This document shows, piece by piece, positions 28,222-37,800 of a stretch of 64,000 bases of DNA. Position numbers and translations under genes: made by a program. Source of the stretch: Nostoc calcicola FACHB-3891 (GTDB lineage: Bacteria; Cyanobacteriota; Cyanobacteriia; Cyanobacteriales; Nostocaceae); contig NZ_JACJRQ010000003.1 in assembly GCF_014697355.1 (NCBI RefSeq), positions 310,001 through 374,000 on the forward strand, in the 5' to 3' direction. The notes under the pieces were generated by a model. It saw only the letters and a program-made list of their open reading frames with translations, searched no databases and had not been told where the DNA came from. Numbering within the stretch: the stretch's first letter is position 1; each line of letters opens with the position of its first letter.

Positions 28222-30501
28222 TTATCGAGTTGCCATCTGTGCTTCAGAAACCCAATTAGCATGGAAGCCGTAAGGAACACGCTGTGGCATCAATATCCGC
28301 GCCACAGGACTAGCTGTGATATTTCGGGCATCAATCACCAATAGCTCAGACTTTTTCGCTAGTGCATCCCAAACCATAGTCAGCAACCAGCCATCATCCT
28401 CAGCGGTAGCACCAGGACGAGGCGCAAACACACTATCACCACCAAAACGCCCGCGACCAAATTCGTGTACTTGGGTGCTACCAGTCTGCAAATCATACTT
28501 CACCAGACCATCCAACAAAAGTCTCGGTCTCATGTAAGTAGCTTGTCGGGATGCGTAGACGTAACGTGTCTTTCGCCCAGTTAGGTCATCGTTAATCCGA
28601 GGAAATTCTGTGGCGGTATCATCGTTATTGAGCAGTTCTTCTTTCACAACACCCGTTGCTAGGTTGATTCTGTAGAGATACAGTCGGAAATGTTCAAATT
28701 CAGTATCTCCGCCCTCACCATTGTCTTTTTGAGGAATAAACAGATAGGTATCAGGTGCCCTGGTGGCGATAAGTACTATTTCGTTGCCTTCCTCCCAAGC
28801 GTTAGCAACATGGTAGAGCATACAGGTTGAGATATTGAACCAGCGGATAGTTCGGTTATCGCCGTGGCGGGGTAGAACCCCGATGCGGCTGGGGTTTTGT
28901 TTCTCAAACTTAATGGGTAATTGATCCTGCATAATCCGCATCGGACTGAAGACTAGCGGCATATCCAGAAAAAGGGTGTAGTGTTGAGTGATGGCAAAAT
29001 CATGCATCATCACTGGCGAAGGTATATCAATAGGTACAGTTCGCAACATTTCGCCCTCTGCGGAAACCACGCTGTATTCCAGATAAGGGGGAGCGATGGG
29101 TGCAAAGCCCATTACAATCATTTCACCTGTTTCGGCATCGATTTTTGGGTGAGCTGTAAAGGTAGAAGCAAGCTTAGTGTTAAAGGTATGTACGCCAACA
29201 GTTTCTAAGTCGGGAAGACGAATTTCATAAGGTGCGCCAGCTTCCCATAGTGCCAGCAGTTTACCTGCGTGCCATACAGTTGAGGTGTTACCAGTATTCT
29301 TCATCATCAAGCCATAAGGAGCATCAAACCGAGGCAGGTTCAGCAAACCAGGCCAAATTGCCTTACCTTGTTTTCGCTCAATCTCAAATCCCTCTGTGCG
29401 AATGTAGCGGTTGCGATAGCTGGCTTTGCCATTGCTGATATTTACTGCATGGAGCATTCCATCTCCATCTAACCAGTGATGGAGTCCGATAGGACTGAAT
29501 TGGGGGTTAGGGCCGTTGCGGAGAAATATGCCATTGAGTCCTTCGGGTAGTTCACCAATGACGGTGAGGTTGTCAGCAGTTACTTCTTGTTTGACTGGGG
29601 CAAAGTTGTCAGTCAAATAAAAATCTGCCATATCTTTTGCCAGGATATTAACTCTGGCAGTAGTGCTGAGGCGGCTCAAAATTTGGTAAGGTACACGTGC
29701 ATAGTAGCCAGTAACAGAAGGCCCTTTATTGACTACTGATGACCGCTCCATCTGTAAGACGTTAGCTAGGAATTTGCTATCCATCAAAGCGCTCATGAAG
29801 CGCCGCTGCAAAGTGCTGGGGCGAGTACCAGTTGGGGCTGCTGTGGCGATGGCGAGGGTCTGTATGAGTTCCTTTTCTGTAGTATCTAACACACCGTCGT
29901 TATACATCAGTGAGTTGAGAGCTTCGTATAATTCCTGAAAATCTTTTTCGTCAGGATAATTTCCTAAATAGGCCTGAAGCCAGCTATAACAGTCTTCTGC
30001 TGTGACAGGTTGATTGCTTGATAATAAAGATTGAATTTCTGGATCTTCAGTTAATCCTTTCTGTTGTGTCACTTGCTCCAAAAATTCTTTTTCTTCAGGT
30101 TCCAGTACTCCATCAATCCAAGCAACACCAATCAGGAGTTTTAACAAGTCTCGATCGCTTTTTGACGGTTTATGTAATATGTCAGCTTGAGGAATTGGTA
30201 CGTCAAAATGCTCATTTGTAGTGGCATCAGGACGAATATTTTTCTCTGTGGAATACAAGACTTTTGAACTATCTGGTGTTTTGATCACAAGAAATAAGTC
30301 AGGATTGCCTTCAAATTTCTCAAATTTACCTTTAAAATCAGCTTCGGTGTAGTTAATTTCAAAAGTGCCAGTACTATTGGTTTTAACTTGTCCTAATTTA
30401 TCTGTTTTGACAAGATCCTTATCAAATGCTTCGACTAGTAAGTTAGGAATTCCTAAACCGCTTTCAGCTACGTAAATTCGTCCGGTAACTTTAAATGTCA
30501 T
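28222..30501 (-). CDS. Carotenoid cleavage oxygenase with two extra N-terminal domains
   Basis: A 759-aa protein. The C-terminal 480 residues (from about 285) are an RPE65/CCD-type Fe(II) beta-propeller that cleaves carotenoid double bonds with O2. The four expected histidine ligands appear in FTAHPKID, MMHDFAIT, LYHVANAWEEGNEIV and YGFHANWV, and GIFLRNGPNPQF and HHWLDGDGMLHAV are classic CCD segments. Ahead of it sit a beta-rich 1-105 domain (VTGRIYVAESGLGIPNLLVE), like transthyretin/carboxypeptidase-regulatory folds, and a helical 110-225 domain. The latter has DGVLEPEEKEFLEQV and DGVLDTTEKELIQTL, resembling TerB or EF-hand-like repeats. Ordinary CCDs are about 480-500 aa. Cleavage site and substrate cannot be predicted. 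Convergent with rpiB-like. Confidence 0.88.
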   Translation of the reverse strand: MTFKVTGRIYVAESGLGIPNLLVEAFDKDLVKTDKLGQVKTNSTGTFEINYTEADFKGKFEKFEGNPDLFLVIKTPDSSKVLYSTEKNIRPDATTNEHFDVPIPQADILHKPSKSDRDLLKLLIGVAWIDGVLEPEEKEFLEQVTQQKGLTEDPEIQSLLSSNQPVTAEDCYSWLQAYLGNYPDEKDFQELYEALNSLMYNDGVLDTTEKELIQTLAIATAAPTGTRPSTLQRRFMSALMDSKFLANVLQMERSSVVNKGPSVTGYYARVPYQILSRLSTTARVNILAKDMADFYLTDNFAPVKQEVTADNLTVIGELPEGLNGIFLRNGPNPQFSPIGLHHWLDGDGMLHAVNISNGKASYRNRYIRTEGFEIERKQGKAIWPGLLNLPRFDAPYGLMMKNTGNTSTVWHAGKLLALWEAGAPYEIRLPDLETVGVHTFNTKLASTFTAHPKIDAETGEMIVMGFAPIAPPYLEYSVVSAEGEMLRTVPIDIPSPVMMHDFAITQHYTLFLDMPLVFSPMRIMQDQLPIKFEKQNPSRIGVLPRHGDNRTIRWFNISTCMLYHVANAWEEGNEIVLIATRAPDTYLFIPQKDNGEGGDTEFEHFRLYLYRINLATGVVKEELLNNDDTATEFPRINDDLTGRKTRYVYASRQATYMRPRLLLDGLVKYDLQTGSTQVHEFGRGRFGGDSVFAPRPGATAEDDGWLLTMVWDALAKKSELLVIDARNITASPVARILMPQRVPYGFHANWVSEAQMATR

Positions 30502-31224
30502 TAAATTGCTGCCTTTTTTAGTTATTTTTTGAAAAAGCTTTCACTTTTGTGATGTTTTGAAGTATTTGATGTAATACTTCAGGCTAATCTTGCTATTGCT
30601 GGGATACCAAGCAAACATGAAAATTCAGGATCAAATATTCAGTTTTTTTGACCCAGATTGATTAAATTTTCATGATTAGTTAAAAGTCTATATAACTAGA
30701 CTTGGATAGTTAGGCATTTTTCAACTAAGAAGATTGTGTTACTTTTTTTGACAATTTATTAATAAATTGTCATTCTATAAAATTTTGTAAATAAATATTT
30801 TTTAATTCTTTAAGTATAAAATCTTATAGACAAAATTATTAAAGCAAACAGATGTTTATTAGTCAATGCTTTATTGTTAATAATCTTACTCTTCCTCTAG
30901 GTTAGCCCCCTCATATCAAGAAAAACAGCGTATTCTCAATAGAGTCTAATATCTAATTCGTAAAGAAAATCTTAAGAATAGTCAATTGATTACTAGGTTT
31001 GACTTTTTGTAAATAGGCGGTTTATTGTTTTGAGTGACTGCGAATGAGCGCCCAAGAAAAAGTAAAATTAAAGGGACTACGCACAAGAGGTTTGAAGCCC
31101 TAATATTACTCAGCACTCAGCAATTTTCAGGTAAATAGACCATGCGGTAGGGGTGCAAGGCATTGCGCCCCTACATATAGATGTGGGTAAGTTAGAGAAG
31201 GCAGGAAAAAAAGAGAAGAGTAGT
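30502..31224. other. AT-rich spacer with one degenerate MITE copy
   Basis: About 720 bp without a gene. It includes the presumed promoter of the carotenoid oxygenase gene. The segment at 31118-31190 (CAGCAATTTTCAGGTAAATAG then a GGGGTGCAAGGCATTGCGCC palindrome) is a half-degraded copy of the 28123-28219 family. The remainder (30500-31000) is very AT-rich with no clear motif. Confidence 0.5.
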
Positions 31225-33141
31225 TTATTTGAGCAATCTTAAACCACTCAAGGTAACTAGTACTGTGGAACCTTCATGCCCAATAACGCCGATGGGTAAG
31301 TTAATATTTCCCAGAAAGTTGCCCACTAAAAGCAAGACAATAAAACCCAATGCTACGACTATATTTTGTTTGACTATGGATTGCGATCGCCTACCCAAAT
31401 GCATCGCCACAGCAATTTTTTCTAACTTGTCTGCCATCAATACTATATCTGCGGTTTCCAATGCCACATCACTACCTGCGCCCCCCATTGCTATACCCAC
31501 AGATGCTTGCGCTAAAGCTGGTGCATCATTAATGCCATCGCCTACCATTGCCACAGTTTGATACTTCTGCTGTAGATGACGAATCACATCCAGCTTATCT
31601 TCTGGCAAAAGTTGAGCATACACCTGCTCAATTCCTACCGCTTTGGCGACACTATTGGCAGTTTCCTGATTATCTCCAGTTAACATGACAATTTGTTCAA
31701 CTCCCAGTTTTTTTAATCGGCTAATAGTCGCCGCCGCTTGCACTCTCACCTCATCTGCAATGGCAATAATACCCATCACCTCTGCTCCCCCTCCTTCCCC
31801 TGCTACCCAAACCACAGTTTTACCTTCTTGCTCGAAAGATTGAGCTATTTGTCGCAATTCTTCGGGTAAATTTGTTACATGCTGCTGCACAAAACTGGCA
31901 TTCCCCACAATCACCTGTTGTTCTTTGACAATTCCCACAATTCCCTGTCCAGGTAGGGCTTGTACTTCCACTGCACCAACCCAATTCAAATCAGCAGCGG
32001 CTTGCACAATTGCTTTACCGATGGGATGTTCGGAAGATGATTCCACACTAGCAGCGGCTTTTAATACATCTTGTTGTGTGTATCCACTAGCTGGAATTAC
32101 TTGGAATACCTGCACTTGTCCTGTTGTGAGAGTACCAGTTTTATCAAAGGCGATCGCTCGAACTTTGCCAATCTTCTCTAACTGGGCACCATTCTTAAAC
32201 AAAATCCCTTGTTTTGCACCGTTGGCAATTCCTGAAAGCAGAGTTGGCATAATTGCAGCCATCAACGCACAGGGAGAAGCTACTACTAAGAACGTAAGGG
32301 CGCGATAAATGGTAGTTTCCCAATCCCAACCCCAGAGGAATGGCGGTAAAGTTGCCAGTAATATCCCAGCTATTACAATAACTTTGGCATATGCTTTTTC
32401 AAAGCGATCGATAAATTCTTGGGAAGGGGGGGCTTGTGTTTGCGCCTGTTCTACCAAACGAATCACCCGCATAATTAAACTACTTTGCGCTGGTTTGTGG
32501 ACTTTAATCTGTAATGCACCATAGCCGTTGAGTGTGCCGGCAAATACTTCTGCACCGACTGTTTTTTCCACGGGTAAAGACTCGCCTGTAATTGCAGCTT
32601 GATTCAGGGTGCTGTAACCAGACACAATAATTCCATCTGTAGGAATTAACTCTCCGGGTTTGACGACAATTTCATCACCAACTTTTAGCTGACTAATAGA
32701 AACTTCCTCTTCCCTTCCCTGAAGCAAAACCCTTGCTATATCTGGTGTCAAACTCATCAAACTCCGAATACTCCGCTCAGTTCGCTGCATGGCATAGCCT
32801 TCGAGTGCGCCACTGATGGCAAAGATGAGAATCAAAATTGCCCCATCAATAATTAAATGATATTCTCTCCGCCATAAGCCCAAACTAGCAGCACCAATGG
32901 CGGCGACAATCATCAGCAAATCTACATCGAGTTCTTTTTCTTGGAAAAGGGTAGTCAATCCCTCTCGCGCACTTTCGTAACCACCAATTACATAAGCAGC
33001 AGGTAGTAGCAGCAGCGCTAATTCCAAAGCGCCGAGATGCAGGGCGAACCATCCGAGAAATAACAGGAAGCCACAAACTAGGGCTGCTAAGATATCTGCG
33101 TGTTCTCTGGTGAATTGGGTGAAACGTTGGGGGTAAAGCAT
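31225..33141 (-). CDS. coaT: P1B-4-type metal-exporting ATPase, CoaT-like (cobalt)
   Basis: A 638-aa inner-membrane ATPase without an N-terminal HMA metal-binding domain. The actuator motif is ITGESLPVEK, the membrane metal site VVASPCALMAA (SPC), phosphorylation motif AFDKTGTLTTGQ, hinge MVGDGINDAPALAQA. The last membrane segment has GHEGSTVLVTLSGLRLL. SPC combined with HEG-T is the P1B-4 signature, known for Co2+ (and Zn2+/Fe2+) export. The diverging neighbour is a MerR protein fused to a CbiC-like domain, the known CoaR arrangement of Synechocystis, which supports cobalt as the substrate. Confidence 0.9.
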   Translation of the reverse strand: MLYPQRFTQFTREHADILAALVCGFLLFLGWFALHLGALELALLLLPAAYVIGGYESAREGLTTLFQEKELDVDLLMIVAAIGAASLGLWRREYHLIIDGAILILIFAISGALEGYAMQRTERSIRSLMSLTPDIARVLLQGREEEVSISQLKVGDEIVVKPGELIPTDGIIVSGYSTLNQAAITGESLPVEKTVGAEVFAGTLNGYGALQIKVHKPAQSSLIMRVIRLVEQAQTQAPPSQEFIDRFEKAYAKVIVIAGILLATLPPFLWGWDWETTIYRALTFLVVASPCALMAAIMPTLLSGIANGAKQGILFKNGAQLEKIGKVRAIAFDKTGTLTTGQVQVFQVIPASGYTQQDVLKAAASVESSSEHPIGKAIVQAAADLNWVGAVEVQALPGQGIVGIVKEQQVIVGNASFVQQHVTNLPEELRQIAQSFEQEGKTVVWVAGEGGGAEVMGIIAIADEVRVQAAATISRLKKLGVEQIVMLTGDNQETANSVAKAVGIEQVYAQLLPEDKLDVIRHLQQKYQTVAMVGDGINDAPALAQASVGIAMGGAGSDVALETADIVLMADKLEKIAVAMHLGRRSQSIVKQNIVVALGFIVLLLVGNFLGNINLPIGVIGHEGSTVLVTLSGLRLLK

Positions 33142-33173
33142 GGGAGGTGAATTGAGAGGGGCTTTCTCAGGCT

Positions 33174-33210
33174 AAAGCTTGACATCAATGTTAATGTCAA
33201 GCTTTATAAT
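33174..33210. promoter_or_regulatory. MerR-type operator/promoter between coaT and coaR
   Basis: AAAGCTTGACAT (33174-33185) and ATGTCAAGCTTT (33194-33205) form a perfect 12-bp inverted repeat with an 8-bp gap. On the plus strand TTGACA (33179-33184) and TATAAT (33205-33210) are separated by 20 bp, the long spacer typical of MerR-activated promoters. On the minus strand TTGACA is again 20 bp from a weaker TAGCCT, pointing at coaT. Both genes could be controlled from this one site. Confidence 0.8.
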
Positions 33211-33293
33211 GATTTTGAAACGCAGAGGAGCGCTGAGGGAAGCGCAAAGGTACGCAAAGTTAGATGTTTATCTTCTGGCGGCGTTTTTCAAAG

Positions 33294-34406
33294 ATGAATG
33301 CAGGTTGCTTAACTATTAAAGAACTTACCGAAGCAGTTGGTGGCGGTTTGACTCCGCGGATGGTGCGGCATTATCATCAATTAGGATTATTACCGCAACC
33401 AGTACGATCGCCAAGTAATTATCGTCTCTACACCCAAAAAGATGTCCTGAGGTTGCAGCGGATTATGGCACTGAAGCAGCAAGGGTTTCAGCTAAATCAT
33501 ATCCGTCAGATTTTGGAGGTGGAACCAGAGGCGGATACCAATCAAAATCTGATGGTGCAACTCCAGCAGCAATATCGGGCGGTGATGCAACAAATTTCTC
33601 AACTGCGCCAAACTGCATCAGCATTAGAAGGATTATTGGGACGCGATCGCCATTGTCAAATTATACAGGCCCAAGTCCTCGCACAACTGAAGTTACTTGA
33701 TGTGGAAACCCAAGCGGGATTGGGGGGACTGGAAAAATTGTGGAGTGGTTTCGATGCCGAAATTCACACACACTCGGAGGCTTTTTCGGAATCGCTGCAA
33801 CGCTTGTTACCTGATTTATCTCACCGTTCAGAAATTGAACAACATTTAATTTCTCAGTTGGTTTTGGCTTGTGGTGATGTGAGTTTGGTATCCTTTATTA
33901 AATTGAGTCGAGATGCGATCGCAGCTAGTCGAGAAGCTTTATCTGCAAGCTGTCAAATTGTTGTCGATACTCAAACGGTGGCTGCTGCTTTGGATCGAAC
34001 TCGATTATTTCACTTGGGATGTTGCATTGAAACTTTAATTGATAATCCTCATATTACCACTGCCACGGAGGCGGAACTTGCTTTTTGCCAACAGCAAGAA
34101 TGGCGAGAAAAATTGCAACAAGTAACTCCAGGTTGTCTGCTGGTAGTTGGTTATGCTCCCTCGGTGCTGCTAGAAGTTTCCGTGGCGATGGCCAATGAAA
34201 AAATTCACCCTGCACTTGTAATCGCTATGCCCATCGGCTTTAGCCACGCTCCCGCTGCTAAGCGACAACTGATGCAACAACGAATACCTTATATTACAGT
34301 TGAAGGCACTTTGGGAGGCGGCGCTTTAGCTGCAACTGCGCTGAATGCTTTGGTGGAATCACTCATTGATAAGCCAGATTGTCATTGTTATCTCAAAGGT
34401 ATATAG
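33294..34406 (+). CDS. coaR: Cobalt-responsive MerR regulator with precorrin-isomerase-like domain, CoaR-like
   Basis: A 370-aa protein with the ATG at 33294; ten codons further upstream are open but precede the normal MerR start. The N-terminal winged helix (CLTIKELTEAVGG, MVRHYHQLGLLPQP, NYRLYTQKDVLRLQRI) is MerR-like, followed by a dimerisation helix to about residue 120. The C-terminal half (about 165-365) resembles precorrin-8X methylmutase (DVSLVSFIKLSRDAI, VGYAPSVLLEV, AMPIGFSHAPAAKRQL). The tail CHCYLKG supplies Cys-His-Cys metal ligands as in Synechocystis CoaR. It should activate coaT when cobalt is high and may also sense tetrapyrroles. Confidence 0.9.
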   Translation: MNAGCLTIKELTEAVGGGLTPRMVRHYHQLGLLPQPVRSPSNYRLYTQKDVLRLQRIMALKQQGFQLNHIRQILEVEPEADTNQNLMVQLQQQYRAVMQQISQLRQTASALEGLLGRDRHCQIIQAQVLAQLKLLDVETQAGLGGLEKLWSGFDAEIHTHSEAFSESLQRLLPDLSHRSEIEQHLISQLVLACGDVSLVSFIKLSRDAIAASREALSASCQIVVDTQTVAAALDRTRLFHLGCCIETLIDNPHITTATEAELAFCQQQEWREKLQQVTPGCLLVVGYAPSVLLEVSVAMANEKIHPALVIAMPIGFSHAPAAKRQLMQQRIPYITVEGTLGGGALAATALNALVESLIDKPDCHCYLKGI

Positions 34407-34828
34407 CAGTTCTCCCACAGGTAACGTACAGAAAAAATAATTAAGCACAAAAGTAGGGGCGCACAGCTGTGCGCCCTTACAGCGCCCGTACACCTGTGCG
34501 CCCCTACTAATTGTTAAATAATATTGAATTTGCTACACTTTACGAGTTTTAGTAATTCAATAATTCATAATTGTCACCAAAAGCTACCAAGTTGGTATAA
34601 CTTGCAATCTAAATTGGAAAAATTTATAGTAAACAGATTCTTGCAGTTACAGTATAAACGATCGTGCTACACAAGCTCGATTAAAGTATAAATAAATGCA
34701 AGTACGTTGAAGTAATTAGAAGTAAAGATAACTCAGATGTATAATTAGCGCGTCTCCTCCATAATCCTGAAAAACATAGCGATTTAGGGCTGGCAGACTT
34801 TCTATTTTTTACTTTAATAACGGGCATT
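34407..34828. other. Non-coding spacer with a GC-rich palindromic repeat
   Basis: The core at 34454-34508 (GTAGGGGCGCACAGCTGTGC, then a second half GTACACCTGTGCGCCCCTAC) is a double palindrome of the same type seen in the MITE-like elements. The rest is AT-rich; the promoter of the large DUF4912 protein is presumably at 34650-34820. Confidence 0.5.
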
Positions 34829-37800
34829 ATGTGGCAACAAGAAAAAAAAGATACTTCAATAGTCAAGTTGGTATTATGGGTTGCTTTAGCTACAACCCCA
34901 ATGGCAACTGCTCTGGTAGTTTCAGCACCTATGCTGGCACAATCTGCACCTGAAACTCCGTCTTTCCCACTGCCGCAAACAGTGGAAAATGGAACCACAG
35001 TGCGAATTGATGGTTCAAGTAGCTTAACTACAACCAACCAAATTCTCAAAGATAATTTTGAAAAACAGTTTTCGGGCACAAAAGTTGAAATTGCTGCCAA
35101 TGGCACTGATACGGCACTGAGAGACTTGCTAGATGGCAAAATTGACATAGCAGCAATCGGGCGTGGTTTAACGCCAGCAGAAAAAGCACTAGGACTGGAA
35201 CAAGTCCGCTTGCGCCGCGAAAAAATTGCGATCGTGGTTGGTGCAGAGAATCCTTTTAAGCAAAGTTTGACTAGTAGGCAATTCGCCCGCATTTTCCGGG
35301 GACAAATTACAAATTGGTCGCAACTGGGCGGCCCCGACGCGAAGATTCGGGTAATCGATCGCCCCGAAACCAGCGATACTCGTGATACTTTTCGTGATTA
35401 TCCAGCCTTTAAAGCTGCTAAATTTGCTACAGGAGCCAATGCTACTCAAGTAACCGACGACAACACCGCCGAAATCGTCAAACAACTGGGTAAAGACGGC
35501 ATTAGCTATGTACTAGCTAATCAAATATCGAAGTTAGAAGGTGTGCGAGTTCTGCAATTACATCAAACCTTGCCAGATGATGCCAAATATCCCTTCTCGC
35601 AACCATTAGTTTACGTCTACAAAAAAAATCCCAGCTTAGGTACAGCAGGTTTTCTTGGCTTTACTCTTGCAACACCAGGACAGCAAGCTATAGAACAAGC
35701 TAGAACTGCTGAAGCTGTTGCGATCGCAGCCAGCGTATCACAACCTACTGCTACAACTTCGCCGACTACACAAACCACACCGACTGCCACAACTTCCCCC
35801 GATGCAACTGCTTCTGTATTTGAGCAAAAACCATTTGTGGCTCCCGCAGAAAAATCAGAAAAAGCTCCAATTGTCAATAAGGAAACACCATTTTGGCTGC
35901 TCTTACCTTTGTTGGTTACCACTATAGCTGGAGGCTTGCTGTGGTGGGTTTTTGGCAGACGGCCATCCCTGCCTGAGAAAACAGACAACTCACTACAACC
36001 AAATCCTTATCCACCCAGCACAGATGATGTAGAAACTGCGCTCAATCCTGGCACCACCCTTGATTTGCAAGAAGAGGAAACCGGCGATCGCACTCCTTTT
36101 CAAATTTATAATCAAACATCATCTGACCTGAGCGAGAATGCTAGTCTACAACAGGCAACTAATGGCACAACCCCAAACGCAGCTTTATCAGAGAATAACA
36201 ACTTGGGAGCCGCAGCTTTAACGGGTGGTGCTGCTCTAGCCACCGGAATCGGAACAGCTACCTGGTCTACCTTCGCTGACAAAGAAACAGATCCGACAGA
36301 AGATACTTTTGAGCCTAGTAATAACACTGAAAGCAATCATTCGGAATCAAGCGAAGTTGCATGGGATATAGAAGCCCCAGCGGCTGTTGTAAATACTTCA
36401 TATCCTCAACTGGGTAATATTCCAGAACAAACTTCTGATGTGGACTTGCCTTTATCTGAGGAAACAAGCCCACTATCTCAATTGCCAGACGTACCAAAAG
36501 TAACTTCTGATTTTGAGTATTGGGACACAGAAGTTAGCGAAGATGCGATCCAAGAAGAACTCAAGGCAGAATTGGAGTGGTTAGAAAGTATCACCTCAGT
36601 TGAGGATACAGCGTTATCAGAATCCAGCGAGGTGGTAGCAGATGAACCACCTGCGGCAGAAACAGCCCCACTAGAATTGCCAGAAGATGCCTTCAATGTG
36701 GTAGCAGATGAACCACCTGCGGCAGAAACAGCCCCACTAGAATTGCCAGAAGATGCCTTCAATGTGGTAGCAGATGCAGCCGAACCCACTGTAGATTTAG
36801 AGGAAGAATCACCAGATTTTACTGGCGCTGCTGCCTTAGCAGCTGGGGCAGGAATTGGAGCTTGGGCTAGTACAGTTAATAATTCCCCGATAGCAGCCGA
36901 AACAGCTAATAATTTAGTCGATGCCAAACAAGAAAGTACTATTGTCCTAACACCGCGCAGTCATACATTGGCTGATGTCTCTTGGGAAATTTCCGAAAAC
37001 CAAAAGTCAGCTTTGCGGCAACAAGGCGTTTCTCAATTGCTAGTGCGGTTGTATGATGTGACTGGCATTGACCTGAGTTATCAAATTCCTCAGCTTGTAG
37101 AGCAGTACGAAAGTGAAGAATTACTCAGCAAGAGCCTAAATATTCCCGCCAGCGATCGCGATTACATAGCTGTAATTGGCTATATTGCAGAAGGTGGCTG
37201 GTTCCCCATCGCCCATTCAGCAATTGTGCGTGTCTTCAGTCCTGTTGAGTCAGATCCCACCGTGGCTGATGCAGAAGAAAAAAGTACTATTGTCCTAACA
37301 CCGCGCAGTCATACATTGGCTGATGTTTCTTGGGAAATTTCCTCTAGCCAAAAGTCAGCCCTGCGGCAACAAGGCGTTTCTCAATTGCTAGTGCGGCTGT
37401 ATGATGTGACTGGCGTTGACTTGAGTTATCAAATTCCTCGGCTTGTAGAGCAGTACGAAAGTGAAGAATTACTCAACAAGAGCCTAAATATTCCCGCCAG
37501 CGATCGCGATTACATAGCTGTAATTGGCTATATTGCAGAAAGTGGCTGGTTCCCCATCGCCCATTCAGCAATTGTGCATGTCTTCAATCCTGTGGAAACA
37601 GATCCCATCGTGGCTGATGCAGAAGAAGAAAGTACTATTGTCCTAACACCACGCAGTCATACATTGGCTGATGTTTCTTGGGAAATTTCCTCTAGCCAAA
37701 AGTCAGCCCTGCGGCAACAAGGCGTTTCTCAATTGCTAGTGCGGCTGTATAATGTGACTGGCGTTGACTTGAGTTATCAAATTCCTCGGCTTGTAGAGCA

